From the NCBI RefSeq assembly GCF_030063355.1, contig NZ_JASISZ010000068.1:3035-44903 (forward strand): a stretch of DNA of 41,869 nt. The letters are read 5' to 3'. Below are positions 16,768 to 24,240 of the stretch, in pieces. Positions within the stretch are counted from its first letter, which is position 1. Every line of letters begins with the position of its first letter. The position numbers were made by a program, and so were the translations under genes. Under the pieces are notes generated by a model. The model saw nothing but the letters and a program-made list of their open reading frames with translations. It had not been told where the DNA came from and ran no database searches. Source of the DNA: Streptomyces sp. PH10-H1 (GTDB taxonomy: Bacteria > Actinomycetota > Actinomycetes > Streptomycetales > Streptomycetaceae).

Positions 16768-16782
16768 CTTTACGCCGTAAAG
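16768..16782. promoter_or_regulatory. parS-like palindrome 2 (CTTTACGCCGTAAAG)
   Basis: A perfect 7+1+7 palindrome that overlaps the parB stop codon and lies just upstream of the parA ribosome site. It is part of the three-site set of the par locus. Confidence 0.65.
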
Positions 16783-17972
16783 GCGGGCTGCTCGGGCTGG
16801 TAGTCGGTGTGGCCTTCGAGCCAGTCCAGGTACGTCCGGGTCTGAGGGCTTTCCGCGTCGGGCCTGGCGGTGGTCTGCAGTTCAAGGTGGGCCAGGGCGA
16901 GCGCCAGCGCGGCTCGCTGCTGCCGCTCGTTGTCCTCGGGTGACAACAGCGCCGACAGGTCCAGCGCGGAGGCGCCGACGGCGGCCTGGACGAGCCAGCG
17001 GGAAGCCAGTTCGAGGGCGTCCTCAACAGGTGCGGGCGCTTGCAGAGCAGCCAGGTACAGGGCAGAGGTGTCAGCGGTCACGGTGGCCACGGCCAGGGCG
17101 CAGGCGTCGCGCCGGGCCGTTCCGGCGCTCGGGTCGCTGTGCGGGCCGGCCTGGGGTGGAATGACGGCGCCGCCTGCTTCGCTGTCGGGTGCCTCGCTTG
17201 TCCTTTGGGAAGGCGGCCGATCCGCGGTGCTGGCCTTCTTGGCGGCCTTGGTCTTCTTCGGCTCCGCCGCTCGCGCGGCAGCCGCGTCCTGTTCCGCCTG
17301 CCAGGCCGCGAGCTGCTGTTCGCGGCCCTTGATCTTGCCGAGGTCGCGAGCTACTTCAATGGTCATGCCGTTGGCGCCCTCGGACAGTGCTGTCCGTACT
17401 TCCGGCTCTAGATTGTGCAGGCGCCGCCGCAAAGAGACCCATGCGGCGCTCTTGCCCAACTGGACCGCCACGGCGTCGTAGGTGCCGAGGACTTCTTTGA
17501 GTTCCTCGATCGTCGCGAGTTCCTCCAGCGGTTTGAGGGCTTCTCGCTGCAGGTTCTCAACTGCCGAGGCCACCACGATGCCCTTACGATCGGTGGCCGT
17601 TGTGTTGACCAGGATGGGCAGCTTCTCGATGCCGGCCAGCCGCGCGGCGGCCAGGCGACGGTTACCGCCGATGACCACCCAAGGGCCGCCAGCTACGTCG
17701 TCCTGGTGCTCGGGGAAGGCATCCGCGTAGGTCGCCGACGGCACGACGACGACCGGCTGCAGGACGCCGACGGTGGCGTAGGTCGCGGCGAGGCCGTCCA
17801 GGTCGTCCAGCATCTCGCGGGGGTTACGCGGGTTGTGCACCAGCTCGGTGAGCAGCGCCTCAGTAGGCGGGGCGTCGGTTTCCCCAACCGCTGCGCGGCG
17901 CTTGCGTTCGGCTTCCGCTGCCTTCTCCGCGCGCCGTTCTGCGACGGACTTGGTGTTCTGGGCGCCGGGCAT
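16770..17972 (-). CDS. parB: ParB-family partition protein (400 aa)
   Basis: Residues about 42-140 form the ParB/Srx (CTP-binding) domain: VHNPRNPREMLDDLDGLAAT, GVLQPVVVVP and the GNRRLAAARLAG motif, the counterpart of GERRxRA. Then comes AVENLQREALKPLEELATIE and an HTH (about 150-215: VAVQLGKSAAWVSLRRRLHNL). The C-terminal third is Ala/Pro-rich and then helical, and may dimerise. An AGGAG ribosome site lies just before the ATG. A 37-bp perfect palindrome at 18044-18080 lies 70 bases upstream. It should load and spread at the local palindromes and stimulate ParA. Confidence 0.9.
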   Translation of the reverse strand: MPGAQNTKSVAERRAEKAAEAERKRRAAVGETDAPPTEALLTELVHNPRNPREMLDDLDGLAATYATVGVLQPVVVVPSATYADAFPEHQDDVAGGPWVVIGGNRRLAAARLAGIEKLPILVNTTATDRKGIVVASAVENLQREALKPLEELATIEELKEVLGTYDAVAVQLGKSAAWVSLRRRLHNLEPEVRTALSEGANGMTIEVARDLGKIKGREQQLAAWQAEQDAAAARAAEPKKTKAAKKASTADRPPSQRTSEAPDSEAGGAVIPPQAGPHSDPSAGTARRDACALAVATVTADTSALYLAALQAPAPVEDALELASRWLVQAAVGASALDLSALLSPEDNERQQRAALALALAHLELQTTARPDAESPQTRTYLDWLEGHTDYQPEQPAFTA

Positions 17973-18043
17973 GCCGCTCCTGAGGTCGAGCCAATAGCTA
18001 CGTCTGGGCGGGAGCCTAACGGGCGAAAGCCTCCCGATTTCGA

Positions 18044-18080
18044 CCCGCCCCGTTCTTTACGCCGTAAAGAACGGGGCGGG
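18044..18080. promoter_or_regulatory. 37-bp perfect palindrome upstream of parB, parS-like core
   Basis: Arms of 18 bp (CCCGCCCCGTTCTTTACG and its complement) surround one base. The core CTTTACGCCGTAAAG is the third copy of the par-locus site; the flanking arms are unique to this copy. It may be the main centromere, the parB operator, or also a terminator of the gene ending at 18149. Confidence 0.65.
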
Positions 18081-18148
18081 CCTAGCCGGCTGCCATGTCG
18101 CCGCAGGCGGTGCAGACGTTCCAAATCGCCCTCGCTTGCGGCTGGTCG

Positions 18149-18787
18149 CTACTCCGTCCAGCACAGGTACAGCCCGCAGGGGACGACGTCCGGGGGGTGG
18201 CCGGTGATCTGCCACCGGTAGAAATCGTGCGCACTGGTCAGGTTGACGAGGATGTCGCCCTGGTCGTCCTCGTAGGGCTCGGTGACGGCGCGCAGGTCCC
18301 AGGCCCAGCCCAGGGGGGTGGTCTGGATGATGCGGCGGCCGTGCAGGTGTGGGACGGTGCGGGCGGGCACCGGGGTGCGGGCACCGGGGGAATCTGGGCC
18401 CGGGGCGAGGCGCCGCAGCAGGGCCTGCGGGTCGCCGGCCGGGCCGGGCACCTGGGCGCGGTCGTCTGGTTCCAGACGATGCTCGATCCACAAATGATCC
18501 AGGCGGACGGGGCGGGCCTGGGTGACGCTGCCGGGGCTGATCTGAGTGCGCCAGTAGTCGGCCTCCGTCACGACGTCGACCCAAGCGCTGCCGTCGGGGT
18601 CGCGCCGGACCGAGCCGAGGACGCGCAGATCGGCCAGCAGGCCGTGCCCCGGGGTGACCGCGATCGCCGGTTTGCCGTGCAGGTCGGGCGGCATCTGGGC
18701 CGCGGGCATGGGCACGGCCGGAGGCGGCACGGCGCGATACCACTCGCCATGTTCGACCTCCAGCGCCGGCAACTGCTCGTCACTCAT
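18149..18787 (-). CDS. Unknown protein with internal duplication (212 aa)
   Basis: I do not recognise the family. The protein contains two related halves: WVDVVTEADYWRTQISPG (about residues 90-107) and DILVNLTSAHDFYRWQITG (about 178-196), each preceded by an L-x-W/V beta segment, which suggests a duplicated beta-rich domain. The middle is proline-rich. There is no membrane segment, Cys cluster or catalytic motif. ATG 18787 is used. It is upstream of parB on the same strand, separated by the long palindrome, and a strong hairpin divides it from the gene before it, so it is probably transcribed on its own. Confidence 0.65.
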   Translation of the reverse strand: MSDEQLPALEVEHGEWYRAVPPPAVPMPAAQMPPDLHGKPAIAVTPGHGLLADLRVLGSVRRDPDGSAWVDVVTEADYWRTQISPGSVTQARPVRLDHLWIEHRLEPDDRAQVPGPAGDPQALLRRLAPGPDSPGARTPVPARTVPHLHGRRIIQTTPLGWAWDLRAVTEPYEDDQGDILVNLTSAHDFYRWQITGHPPDVVPCGLYLCWTE

Positions 18788-18872
18788 AGCCGCAGTATCG
18801 CGTGTGCGGGGCCGCGGGAGGAGAGGCAGGCTCCCGTCGGGTGCAGGTTCGATTGCCGGGGCCGGCGGGCGT

Positions 18873-18920
18873 CAGAACGCGGAAGGTCGCAAGCAACTGC
18901 TTGCGACCTTCCGCGTTCTG
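18873..18920. terminator. 46-base perfect hairpin terminator
   Basis: Perfect 23-bp arms around a two-base centre lie 10 bases past the stop of the gene ending at 18930. It is a strong terminator of the 18.9-22.6 kb operon, by position and symmetry. Confidence 0.75.
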
Positions 18921-18929
18921 CAGGTGGGT

Positions 18930-19274
18930 CTATTCGCCTGGGGGAGCAGCCGGGGCGCAGGCCAGGCGGACGGCGGTGGGGCGGTAGTCCTCGACTGCGA
19001 TAGCGGCCAAGTGGTGCTGGTGCCCGTAGTGCTCGGTCAGCTCATCGAGGGCGGCGGCGCTGGATCGGTCGTCCTGCTCCTCGTAGGCGTCCGCGAGGCG
19101 GCCGGCCAGCTCACTCAGCGAGTAGAGCTGGACCAGGCGGGCGTTGAGCCAGTGCCAGTGCTCGCGGGGGTCGCTGGACGGTTCACTGTCGAGCAGGGCG
19201 AGGCTGGCTGCGACGAAATGCAGATCGGCCTTGATCCGGTCGGGATGATCGGTGTCAGGCGATTCGCTGGGCAT
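18930..19274 (-). CDS. Unknown small helical protein (114 aa)
   Basis: An acidic, all-helical protein: ADLHFVAASLALL, HWHWLNARLVQLYSLSELAG, then AAALDELTEHYGHQHHLAAI. There are no recognisable motifs and no membrane segment. GGAAAG lies 6-7 bases before the ATG. It is the last gene of a run of small minus-strand genes from 22.5 kb that ends in a strong hairpin. This run lies between the par locus and the transfer genes, where Streptomyces plasmids often carry accessory transfer or establishment genes. The function is unknown. Confidence 0.65.
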   Translation of the reverse strand: MPSESPDTDHPDRIKADLHFVAASLALLDSEPSSDPREHWHWLNARLVQLYSLSELAGRLADAYEEQDDRSSAAALDELTEHYGHQHHLAAIAVEDYRPTAVRLACAPAAPPGE

Positions 19275-19291
19275 GGCGTTCTTTCCGGGGG

Positions 19292-20023
19292 TCAGTTGGT
19301 GGTGTGGCGGGGGAGTGCGGCCTCCGCACGCTCAGCGAGAGCTTGGGCGGCCTGCGGGTCGCGCTGGTGAGGGATGGAGCGCAGCTGGCGGCGCAGTCGC
19401 CGCGCGTCGAGGACGATCACGCCATCGAGGGAGAGCCGGCCGCCGCGGACGGCCGCGCCGTGCACGGCGATGACGGGGGAGACGGGCACGCCCAGGGCTT
19501 TGGCGGCCTGATGCGCCTCCCACTGGACGCTGGCCAACTGAGCTGTTCGGTTTGCCTCGCCGTAGTACAGGATGCCGTTGCGCACCGCGACGTGGGAGCG
19601 GGCGTGCCACGCCTTGGTGGCGATATAGACCGCTCCGCGTCCGTCAGGTAGCAGGGCGAGATGATGGCCGGGGATGGCACGGTCATGCAGGACGGTCCAG
19701 CCGCGTGGGGTCAGTGAGTGCAGCAGGCGCGCGGTGCGGCGCTCTCCGTCGGCACCGTGCCGCCACCGGCGCACCTCTTCTCCGGTGCGGTAGATCCGTG
19801 CGGCGACGCTGGCGGGCACGGCGAGGCCGGCCAGCAGGGCGGTACTGCTGCCGTTGGCGGGCAGGACGCGGCTGGCGAGAACCAGGACGCCGAAGCCCAC
19901 CAGGGCGGAGGGGATGAGCCACAGAACGGCCTGCCGGTGATGCTGGCGGATCTCGGTACGGCGCAGTTGGGAGGCGTAGCGCCGCGCGGAGCTCCCGGCG
20001 TGGTGCTGGCGGTGCGTCCTCAT
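19292..20023 (-). CDS. Membrane-anchored NERD-like protein (243 aa)
   Basis: A basic N-terminus, then two hydrophobic segments (about residues 33-51 LWLIPSALVGFGVLVLAS and 58-75), then GADGERRTARLLHSLTPRGW, VLHDRAIPGHHLALLPDGRG and AVYIATKAWHARS, in the order of the nuclease-related NERD domain. The usual acidic residues of that nuclease core (DH and the Asp of DTK) read as HH and ATK, so catalysis is doubtful. ATG 20023 overlaps the previous gene by 4 bases; a longer in-frame reading to 20446 has poor coding character and is rejected. The cytoplasmic domain would sit at the membrane, which would suit handling of entering or leaving DNA, as inference. Confidence 0.7.
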   Translation of the reverse strand: MRTHRQHHAGSSARRYASQLRRTEIRQHHRQAVLWLIPSALVGFGVLVLASRVLPANGSSTALLAGLAVPASVAARIYRTGEEVRRWRHGADGERRTARLLHSLTPRGWTVLHDRAIPGHHLALLPDGRGAVYIATKAWHARSHVAVRNGILYYGEANRTAQLASVQWEAHQAAKALGVPVSPVIAVHGAAVRGGRLSLDGVIVLDARRLRRQLRSIPHQRDPQAAQALAERAEAALPRHTTN

Positions 20024-20301
20024 CGCGAGGCCTTCTCTCGGCTGGGTGCGGTCGGCTGCGTGGTGGGCATGAGTGCGGACGGGCCGTAGAGGCGGACCAG
20101 GAGGCCAGCGGTGCTGCTGCGCACGGCGGCGTCGTCGGGGTGGTCGCCGTAGGCGTAGCCCACGGTCGCGATGGCGTGGTCGATGCCGAACCGGCCCAGC
20201 TCGTCGGCGATGGCCGCGCGGATGGCGGCGAGGCTGGGCGGGCCGGTGAACGGCAGAGGGCTGGCGGCGAGAGCGGTTGCGAGGTCGATGTCGCTGTACA
20301 C
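20020..20301 (-). CDS. Unknown small protein (93 aa)
   Basis: The start is GTG with GGAGG a few bases upstream, and the stop overlaps the NERD-like gene (ATGA). The sequence has an alternation typical of a small alpha/beta domain: LAAIRAAIADELGRFGIDHAIATVGYAYGDHP, read in two segments, then a Leu/Val strand and a disordered tail. It is not recognised. Coupling to the NERD-like membrane protein suggests that the two are made in equal amounts. Confidence 0.6.
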   Translation of the reverse strand: MYSDIDLATALAASPLPFTGPPSLAAIRAAIADELGRFGIDHAIATVGYAYGDHPDDAAVRSSTAGLLVRLYGPSALMPTTQPTAPSREKASR

Positions 20302-20324
20302 GGTGTCCTCCGGGGGAGCAGGCA

Positions 20325-20353
20325 GGGCCGGGCGGCCTGGGGCCGCCCGGCCC
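20325..20353 (-). terminator. GC-rich hairpin inside the small-gene run
   Basis: Perfect 13-bp arms (GGGCCGGGCGGCC) around TGG lie between the gene ending at 20359 and the one starting at 20301. It may be an attenuating terminator or an mRNA processing/stability element within the operon. Confidence 0.5.
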
Positions 20354-20358
20354 CGGGG

Positions 20359-20724
20359 TCACTGGGAGTCGGAGTCGTCGGAGTCGTCGGGAATGGTGTC
20401 GAGCACCGCCTCGTACAGCGCGGGCAGCGCCCCTTGCAGGTCGCACGACGCGTTGTAGAGCAGCGTCATCGTGGTCTCCGCGACGGGACTGGCTACGGCG
20501 CTGTCGACCACAGCGAGCACGGTGCGGGTGGCGTCGAGCAGCTGCTGAACGCCCGCCAACAGCTGCTCTTGGCGCTGGCGCGGGGTGCTGGCCTGCGGGG
20601 TGGGGAACGTCTGCGGGCGCAGGGTGGCGTCTTGCAGGGCCATCAGGTGCAGGGCCAGCGCACTGGGGTCGCTGGTGGTGAACGGGGTCGGCGCCTGGGG
20701 GCGCCGCAGGGGAACGCGGATCAC
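20359..20724 (-). CDS. Unknown small helical protein (121 aa)
   Basis: The start is the GTG at 20724 with AAAGG 6 bases upstream; the frame is open further upstream, but that part reads as low-quality sequence and overlaps the previous gene. The protein is helical (LHLMALQDATL, ELLAGVQQLLDATRTVLAVVDSAV-like in two parts) and ends in an acidic tail DDSDDSDSQ. It has no recognised motif. The helical, non-membrane character resembles several small unknown genes of this run. Confidence 0.6.
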   Translation of the reverse strand: MIRVPLRRPQAPTPFTTSDPSALALHLMALQDATLRPQTFPTPQASTPRQRQEQLLAGVQQLLDATRTVLAVVDSAVASPVAETTMTLLYNASCDLQGALPALYEAVLDTIPDDSDDSDSQ

Positions 20725-20818
20725 GTTGTTGCCTTTCGGCGGGGTGTCAGGGAGTGCCGGGGCGCGGGCGGATGTGCGGGCTCGGGCCCCGGCGGAGAGA
20801 TGCGCTGGAGGAGCTGCC

Positions 20819-21130
20819 TCAGCTAGGCGAGGGGATCCACAGTTCGACGGGGTGTCCGCCGTGGGCCGTGCGCACCTTGAGGTAGCGGCGCCCTGCCTCG
20901 CAGTAGCTGGCGACCTTGCCGCCCAGCACGCGGTATGCCTGGCCCACCACGGCGGCCGGCGGCTGCCCGGTGGCCAGCTCACCGCGGATGGTGCCGGTGC
21001 GGACGATCTCCCACCGGACCACCGGGGGCAGCTCGTCCCCCCGGGTACGCAGGAAATCGCTCAGCGCCAGCGCGGCGGAGACGTGATTCGCGCGCAGGAA
21101 CTCTTGCTGCACGCTCTCCAGGGCGCTCAC
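20819..21130 (-). CDS. Unknown small protein (103 aa)
   Basis: GTG start overlapping the stop of the gene before it (GTGA). The N-terminal half is helical (ALESVQQEFLRANHVSAALA); the second half alternates strands (YRVLGGKVASYCEAGRRYLKV). It is not recognised. Translational coupling points to a shared role with the 194-aa protein upstream. Confidence 0.6.
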   Translation of the reverse strand: MSALESVQQEFLRANHVSAALALSDFLRTRGDELPPVVRWEIVRTGTIRGELATGQPPAAVVGQAYRVLGGKVASYCEAGRRYLKVRTAHGGHPVELWIPSPS

Positions 21131-21711
21131 CGGGCGCCCAACGCTGCGGCGGGGACGGTGAACCGGTCCCGCAGCAGCTGCTCGACCGCGAGCGCGTAGG
21201 AGTGCCAGGCGGCAGCGGACGGCGCCCAGGACCGGCCGCCGAACGGGTCGGCGTCCAGCACCGTCGTCATCTGCAGATCCCGGGCGGCGGCGTAACTTGC
21301 GTCGAGGGACGGGTCAGACGGGGCATCGGGCATCACGATGCGCGACACCGTCGCCTGGCGCGGCGTCAGCCCCTGCTCGATGCCTTGCAGGGCGGCGGAG
21401 ACGCCGTACGCGTAGGCATAGGCGGCCTCGTGCCAGACGCGTGCCAGGGTCGTCTCCAGCGCGCTGTGGGCGACCGTCAGGGCCTCGATCGTGGCGGCGT
21501 ACGGCCGGTGCTCGCAGCCGCGCCGCAGCACGGTCGCGGTGTAGATGCTGGGCTCCGTCGCGGCAGCCGCCGTGTCGGCCTCGTCGCGCAGCATCCGGGC
21601 GGCTGCGCGGGCGCCCCCGTGGGCGTTGCGGGCGCGCTCCGCGCTGACCTTGAGACCGGCGAAGCTGCCGGCGAGGTCGTGGAACCAGTCGGGCATGTCA
21701 GTGGTGTGCAT
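21127..21711 (-). CDS. Unknown helical protein (194 aa)
   Basis: A soluble, mostly helical protein without recognisable motifs: WFHDLAGSFAGLKVSAERAR, a central long helix with HSALETTLARVWHEAAYAYA, and a C-terminal helix ending LLRDRFTVPAAALG. GGGAG lies 9 bases before the ATG, and the leader carries the CTGCCCAACA element also found before tap and virB4. This suggests common control of this small operon, replication and transfer. It is followed by a 4-base overlap with the next gene. Confidence 0.65.
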   Translation of the reverse strand: MHTTDMPDWFHDLAGSFAGLKVSAERARNAHGGARAAARMLRDEADTAAAATEPSIYTATVLRRGCEHRPYAATIEALTVAHSALETTLARVWHEAAYAYAYGVSAALQGIEQGLTPRQATVSRIVMPDAPSDPSLDASYAAARDLQMTTVLDADPFGGRSWAPSAAAWHSYALAVEQLLRDRFTVPAAALGAR

Positions 21712-21728
21712 GGTGGGGTTCTCCCTGG

Positions 21729-21751
21729 TGTTGGGCAGGGTGTGAGGTCAG
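21729..21751 (-). promoter_or_regulatory. Conserved leader element (CTGCCCAACA type)
   Basis: On the minus strand it reads CTGACCTCACACC followed by CTGCCCAACA, ending 17 bases before the start at 21711. Related copies are at 30876-30894 and 7961-7985, with a core-only copy at 7907-7916. Confidence 0.5.
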
Positions 21752-21819
21752 GTGGTGCGGGTCCGGCGGGGTCGCCCGTTGGTGGCGGGCGCGGTGTTCC
21801 CGGTGCCGAACTGGTAGCG

Positions 21820-22227
21820 CTAGGTGGTGCTGGTCATGCTGGATACCAGTGCGGCGGAGACACCCAGCAGGGCGCCGGCATCGCGGGTGGAGACTCCGGC
21901 CTTCACCAGCCGGGCCGCCAACGGTGCAGCGGCTTTGCGGGCTTGGGCCGCGAGTTCGTCGGCGCGGGTTCGAAGGGTGCGGGCCTCCTCGATGTGCTGG
22001 TCGAATGCGGGATCTCCGGTGCTGGCGACCATCACCAGCACCAGGGCCTCGGCATCGGTGCCGAGGCCCTGGTGCTCGGCGATGGCCTTTCGCACGCGTC
22101 GCTGGAGTTGAGAGAGCGAGCGGTGCGGCGCGATGCGCACCTCGGGCAGCTCATCCACACGTGCCTGCCACATGCCGCCTGAGGTCAGGACAGCAGCGGC
22201 GTGGTAGCTGCTCGGGGTGTCAGTCAT
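21820..22227 (-). CDS. HicB-like antitoxin-like protein (135 aa)
   Basis: The N-terminal 60 residues (SSYHAAAVLTSGGMWQARVDELPEV, in two parts, then LSQLQRRVRKAIAEH) resemble the partial RNase H fold of HicB antitoxins. The C-terminus carries an HTH (VKAGVSTRDAGALLGVSAAL) that could bind DNA. No HicA toxin is adjacent, so an orphan antitoxin or plain regulator is possible. The ATG at 22227 is four bases past the stop of the gene before it. It may regulate the palindromic operator at 22589-22609, a suggestion based only on position. Confidence 0.55.
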   Translation of the reverse strand: MTDTPSSYHAAAVLTSGGMWQARVDELPEVRIAPHRSLSQLQRRVRKAIAEHQGLGTDAEALVLVMVASTGDPAFDQHIEEARTLRTRADELAAQARKAAAPLAARLVKAGVSTRDAGALLGVSAALVSSMTSTT

Positions 22228-22231
22228 GAGG

Positions 22232-22486
22232 TCAGTTAGCCCTTTCGAGGACCACGCCGACCGCCTGCGCGAGGTCGAGCCAGTCCGAGTCTCCGACGCT
22301 AGTGTCTGCGCCCGTGGCGTGCTCCAGCTTCGCGGCGAGCGGTACCAACTGCTCGGTAGCGCGGGCCTGCAGGGCGACGTCGTCGGGGTAGCAGCTGAGT
22401 TCCACAAGGATCTCGGCGCCGCTGGACAGTTCGGCCTGGCTGATGGTGTGCCTGGCGGGTACGGCGTGGTGGGTGGTCGTGGACAA
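22232..22486 (-). CDS. Unknown small protein (84 aa), first gene of operon
   Basis: The start is a TTG at 22486 with GGAGGG about 6 bases upstream; the open frame continues upstream but runs through the promoter. The protein holds LSSGAEILVELSCYPDDVALQARATE, in two parts, then LEHATGADTSVGDSDWLDLAQAVGVVLE, an alpha/beta pattern without known motif. It is the first gene after the operator-controlled promoter at 22587-22615, which would make it an early or regulated product. Confidence 0.55.
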   Translation of the reverse strand: MSTTTHHAVPARHTISQAELSSGAEILVELSCYPDDVALQARATEQLVPLAAKLEHATGADTSVGDSDWLDLAQAVGVVLERAN

Positions 22487-22586
22487 TGGAGCCCTCCGTA
22501 ACTGGAGGCGGGGCGCGGCGAACGTGGGTAGCGGGAGCCGCGCTCCGCGTTTTTCGTGCCGGGCGGGTGCTTGCCCCGACCCCTCC

Positions 22587-22645
22587 ATAGTGTTCAGTAG
22601 CTGAACACTTGTCAATAACCCGCGCGAGTGTCGCGGGTTATTGAC
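22587..22645 (-). promoter_or_regulatory. Promoter with a palindromic operator in its spacer
   Basis: On the minus strand TTGACA (22610-22615) and CACTAT (22587-22592) are 17 bases apart. The spacer and part of the -10 hexamer are a perfect palindrome, AGTGTTCAG-TAG-CTGAACACT (22589-22609), the expected place for a repressor. A second perfect inverted repeat (22611-22624 with 22632-22645, arms GTCAATAACCCGCG) overlaps the -35 from the upstream side. The rest of the gap 22487-22822 holds only the terminator at 22722-22777. Confidence 0.65.
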
Positions 22646-22721
22646 CGCTGCCCCGGGCGGTCCCTGCGGGGTCAACCGCCCACGCGTCGCGCACAGTCGA
22701 GCCGGCCTGAGCTGCTGGGTA

Positions 22722-22777
22722 CGTCAATGCCCGGTCGGGTACGTCTGCGAGATGACGTACCCGACCGGGCATTGACG
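22722..22777 (-). terminator. 24-bp perfect hairpin terminator
   Basis: Arms of 24 bp around an 8-base loop lie 46 bases past the stop of the gene ending at 22823, dividing it from the operator-controlled promoter downstream. Confidence 0.75.
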
Positions 22778-22822
22778 CACTGGCGTTGCGAAGGGTGGCC
22801 ACGGCGTGGGTGCTGACGTGCG

Positions 22823-24028
22823 TCAAGCCGGGCTTTCGTCTGGGGCCGGCTGGTGGTCCCACAGGTGCACGGTGCGTCCGGTGCGCAGCGGTTTGTCGTC
22901 CGGTCCTTTGACATATCCCGGGATGAGCCGGTCTTCGTGACGGCAGTCCCCGCTCGAGTGTTTGCCGGGATTCATGCAGTGGTCCCGCCGGTGGGGGCGC
23001 ACGGGCCAGCGGCAGGACCAGGACGGCTCACGCCGGCCGGTGCTGGCCGCGGCGTCGGCGTCGACGGCCTGGCGGGGCGGTTGGTGCGCGGTGTGCACGC
23101 GGACCACCTTGACAGCACCGGGGCCCGTGATGCCTTGACGTGCGTCCCTTTTGGCGCCTGCGCGGGCCCGGGGGATCTCCTCGGTCTCCGTCCAGCGGGT
23201 GCGGCCGTCGGAGGCCATGAGTTGCCACGCGGTGTAGACGACGTGGGCCCAGGTGTCGGTGGTATCGGGCTGGGCGGGTTGGAATCGGAGGTTTTCGGCG
23301 AGGACGTTCTCGTTGTCCCATCCGAGCGTCGGACCGTGCGCCTCGCGGTGGTTGTCCACCATTCCGGCGGTCATCGCGGTGCCGTCGTGCAGGGTGCCGA
23401 TCGCCGTGTCCGTGGGCAGGCCGGAGAACAGGCCGCGCGGGCTGTAGAACGTCACCCAGATCCCCGGGTAGTGCCGGGGCAGGGTCCGGCGGACGCCTCC
23501 GCTGCGCCAGGTCCATTCAATGGTTCCGCCGTCCAAGAGCACTGCGTCCGGGCTCCATTGGGACCACGACACGGCGACGATCGGCGTGGTGACCTTCGCA
23601 TCCACCCCCGGCCGGGCGGCGAAGGTGCCGGCCAGTGCCGCGCCGATGTCCTCGACGTAGCCGCCGATCGGCTCCGCGAACACCATGAGGCCGGCTTCCG
23701 TCGGCGGGCGCGACAAGCTCACCGGCTCGACCGGTGGTGTCTGTGCGGCGGCCAGGGCGAGCGCGGTCATGTCCGCAGTGGCGTAGAACAACTCTGCACC
23801 GGCGAGGCGGTGCCGCTCGGACTCCACCAGCACGGCCGCGCCCACCGATTCCGGCGACGCCGCCATGCCAGGCACACGCGGCGTGATCGTGCTCCGGCCG
23901 GCACGTAGCGCCTCGGCCATGGCCAGTTTGGCGGGGTCGCAGTCGTAGTAGTCCAGCAGCTCCGCGCGGATGTCCGGCAGCTCCCGGGGGTCCGGCGGGT
24001 CCCAACGGATGGGAGGGGGCGAAGGCAT
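22823..24028 (-). CDS. Unknown Streptomyces plasmid protein (401 aa)
   Basis: I do not know its function. The body (about residues 40-310) is a mixed alpha/beta domain with LFYATADMTALALAAA, a Trp-rich strand pair WSQWSPDAVLL / GTIEWTWRSG and a long helix region. The C-terminus (about 355-400) has the pattern seen in a family common on actinobacterial plasmids: a Trp/His/Arg stretch, HCMNPGKHSSGDCRHEDRL and IPGYVKGPDDKPL, then a Val/Trp strand. ATG 24028 has AGGAAG upstream; the ATG at 24091 is rejected for lack of a ribosome site. It stands alone between terminators, upstream of the small-gene run. Confidence 0.65.
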   Translation of the reverse strand: MPSPPPIRWDPPDPRELPDIRAELLDYYDCDPAKLAMAEALRAGRSTITPRVPGMAASPESVGAAVLVESERHRLAGAELFYATADMTALALAAAQTPPVEPVSLSRPPTEAGLMVFAEPIGGYVEDIGAALAGTFAARPGVDAKVTTPIVAVSWSQWSPDAVLLDGGTIEWTWRSGGVRRTLPRHYPGIWVTFYSPRGLFSGLPTDTAIGTLHDGTAMTAGMVDNHREAHGPTLGWDNENVLAENLRFQPAQPDTTDTWAHVVYTAWQLMASDGRTRWTETEEIPRARAGAKRDARQGITGPGAVKVVRVHTAHQPPRQAVDADAAASTGRREPSWSCRWPVRPHRRDHCMNPGKHSSGDCRHEDRLIPGYVKGPDDKPLRTGRTVHLWDHQPAPDESPA

Positions 24029-24195
24029 GGGCGGGCTTCCTGTCGGAGGACGATGGCGACGGCCGCCCCTGCTACGGCGGGAGCGGCCCATGGTGGTGCT
24101 GGCACCGTAGCGTCGGAGCGGATCCGCGGCTGGTGGTTCAGCAACAGATCAGGCAAGGGCGTGACGTTCGATCGCCGTGCCGATGAACGGACGTG

Positions 24196-24230
24196 AGCGC
24201 GGCGGCCCGGTGAGGCTGGGCCGCCGCGCT
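24196..24230 (-). terminator. Terminator hairpin of the transfer operon
   Basis: Perfect 13-bp arms (AGCGCGGCGGCCC and complement) around nine bases lie 10 bases after the stop of the NlpC/P60 gene, the last gene of the transfer operon. Confidence 0.75.
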
Positions 24231-24240
24231 GCGGTGCGCA

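Noticed and set aside
20024..20446. N-terminal extension of the NERD-like protein
   Set aside because: The added sequence is Arg/Pro-rich and overlaps a better-supported gene; ATG 20023 with a 4-base overlap is the natural start.
22823..24028. Rolling-circle replication initiator
   Set aside because: No HUH motif or catalytic Tyr pattern is visible; the C-terminal pattern fits an uncharacterised plasmid family instead.
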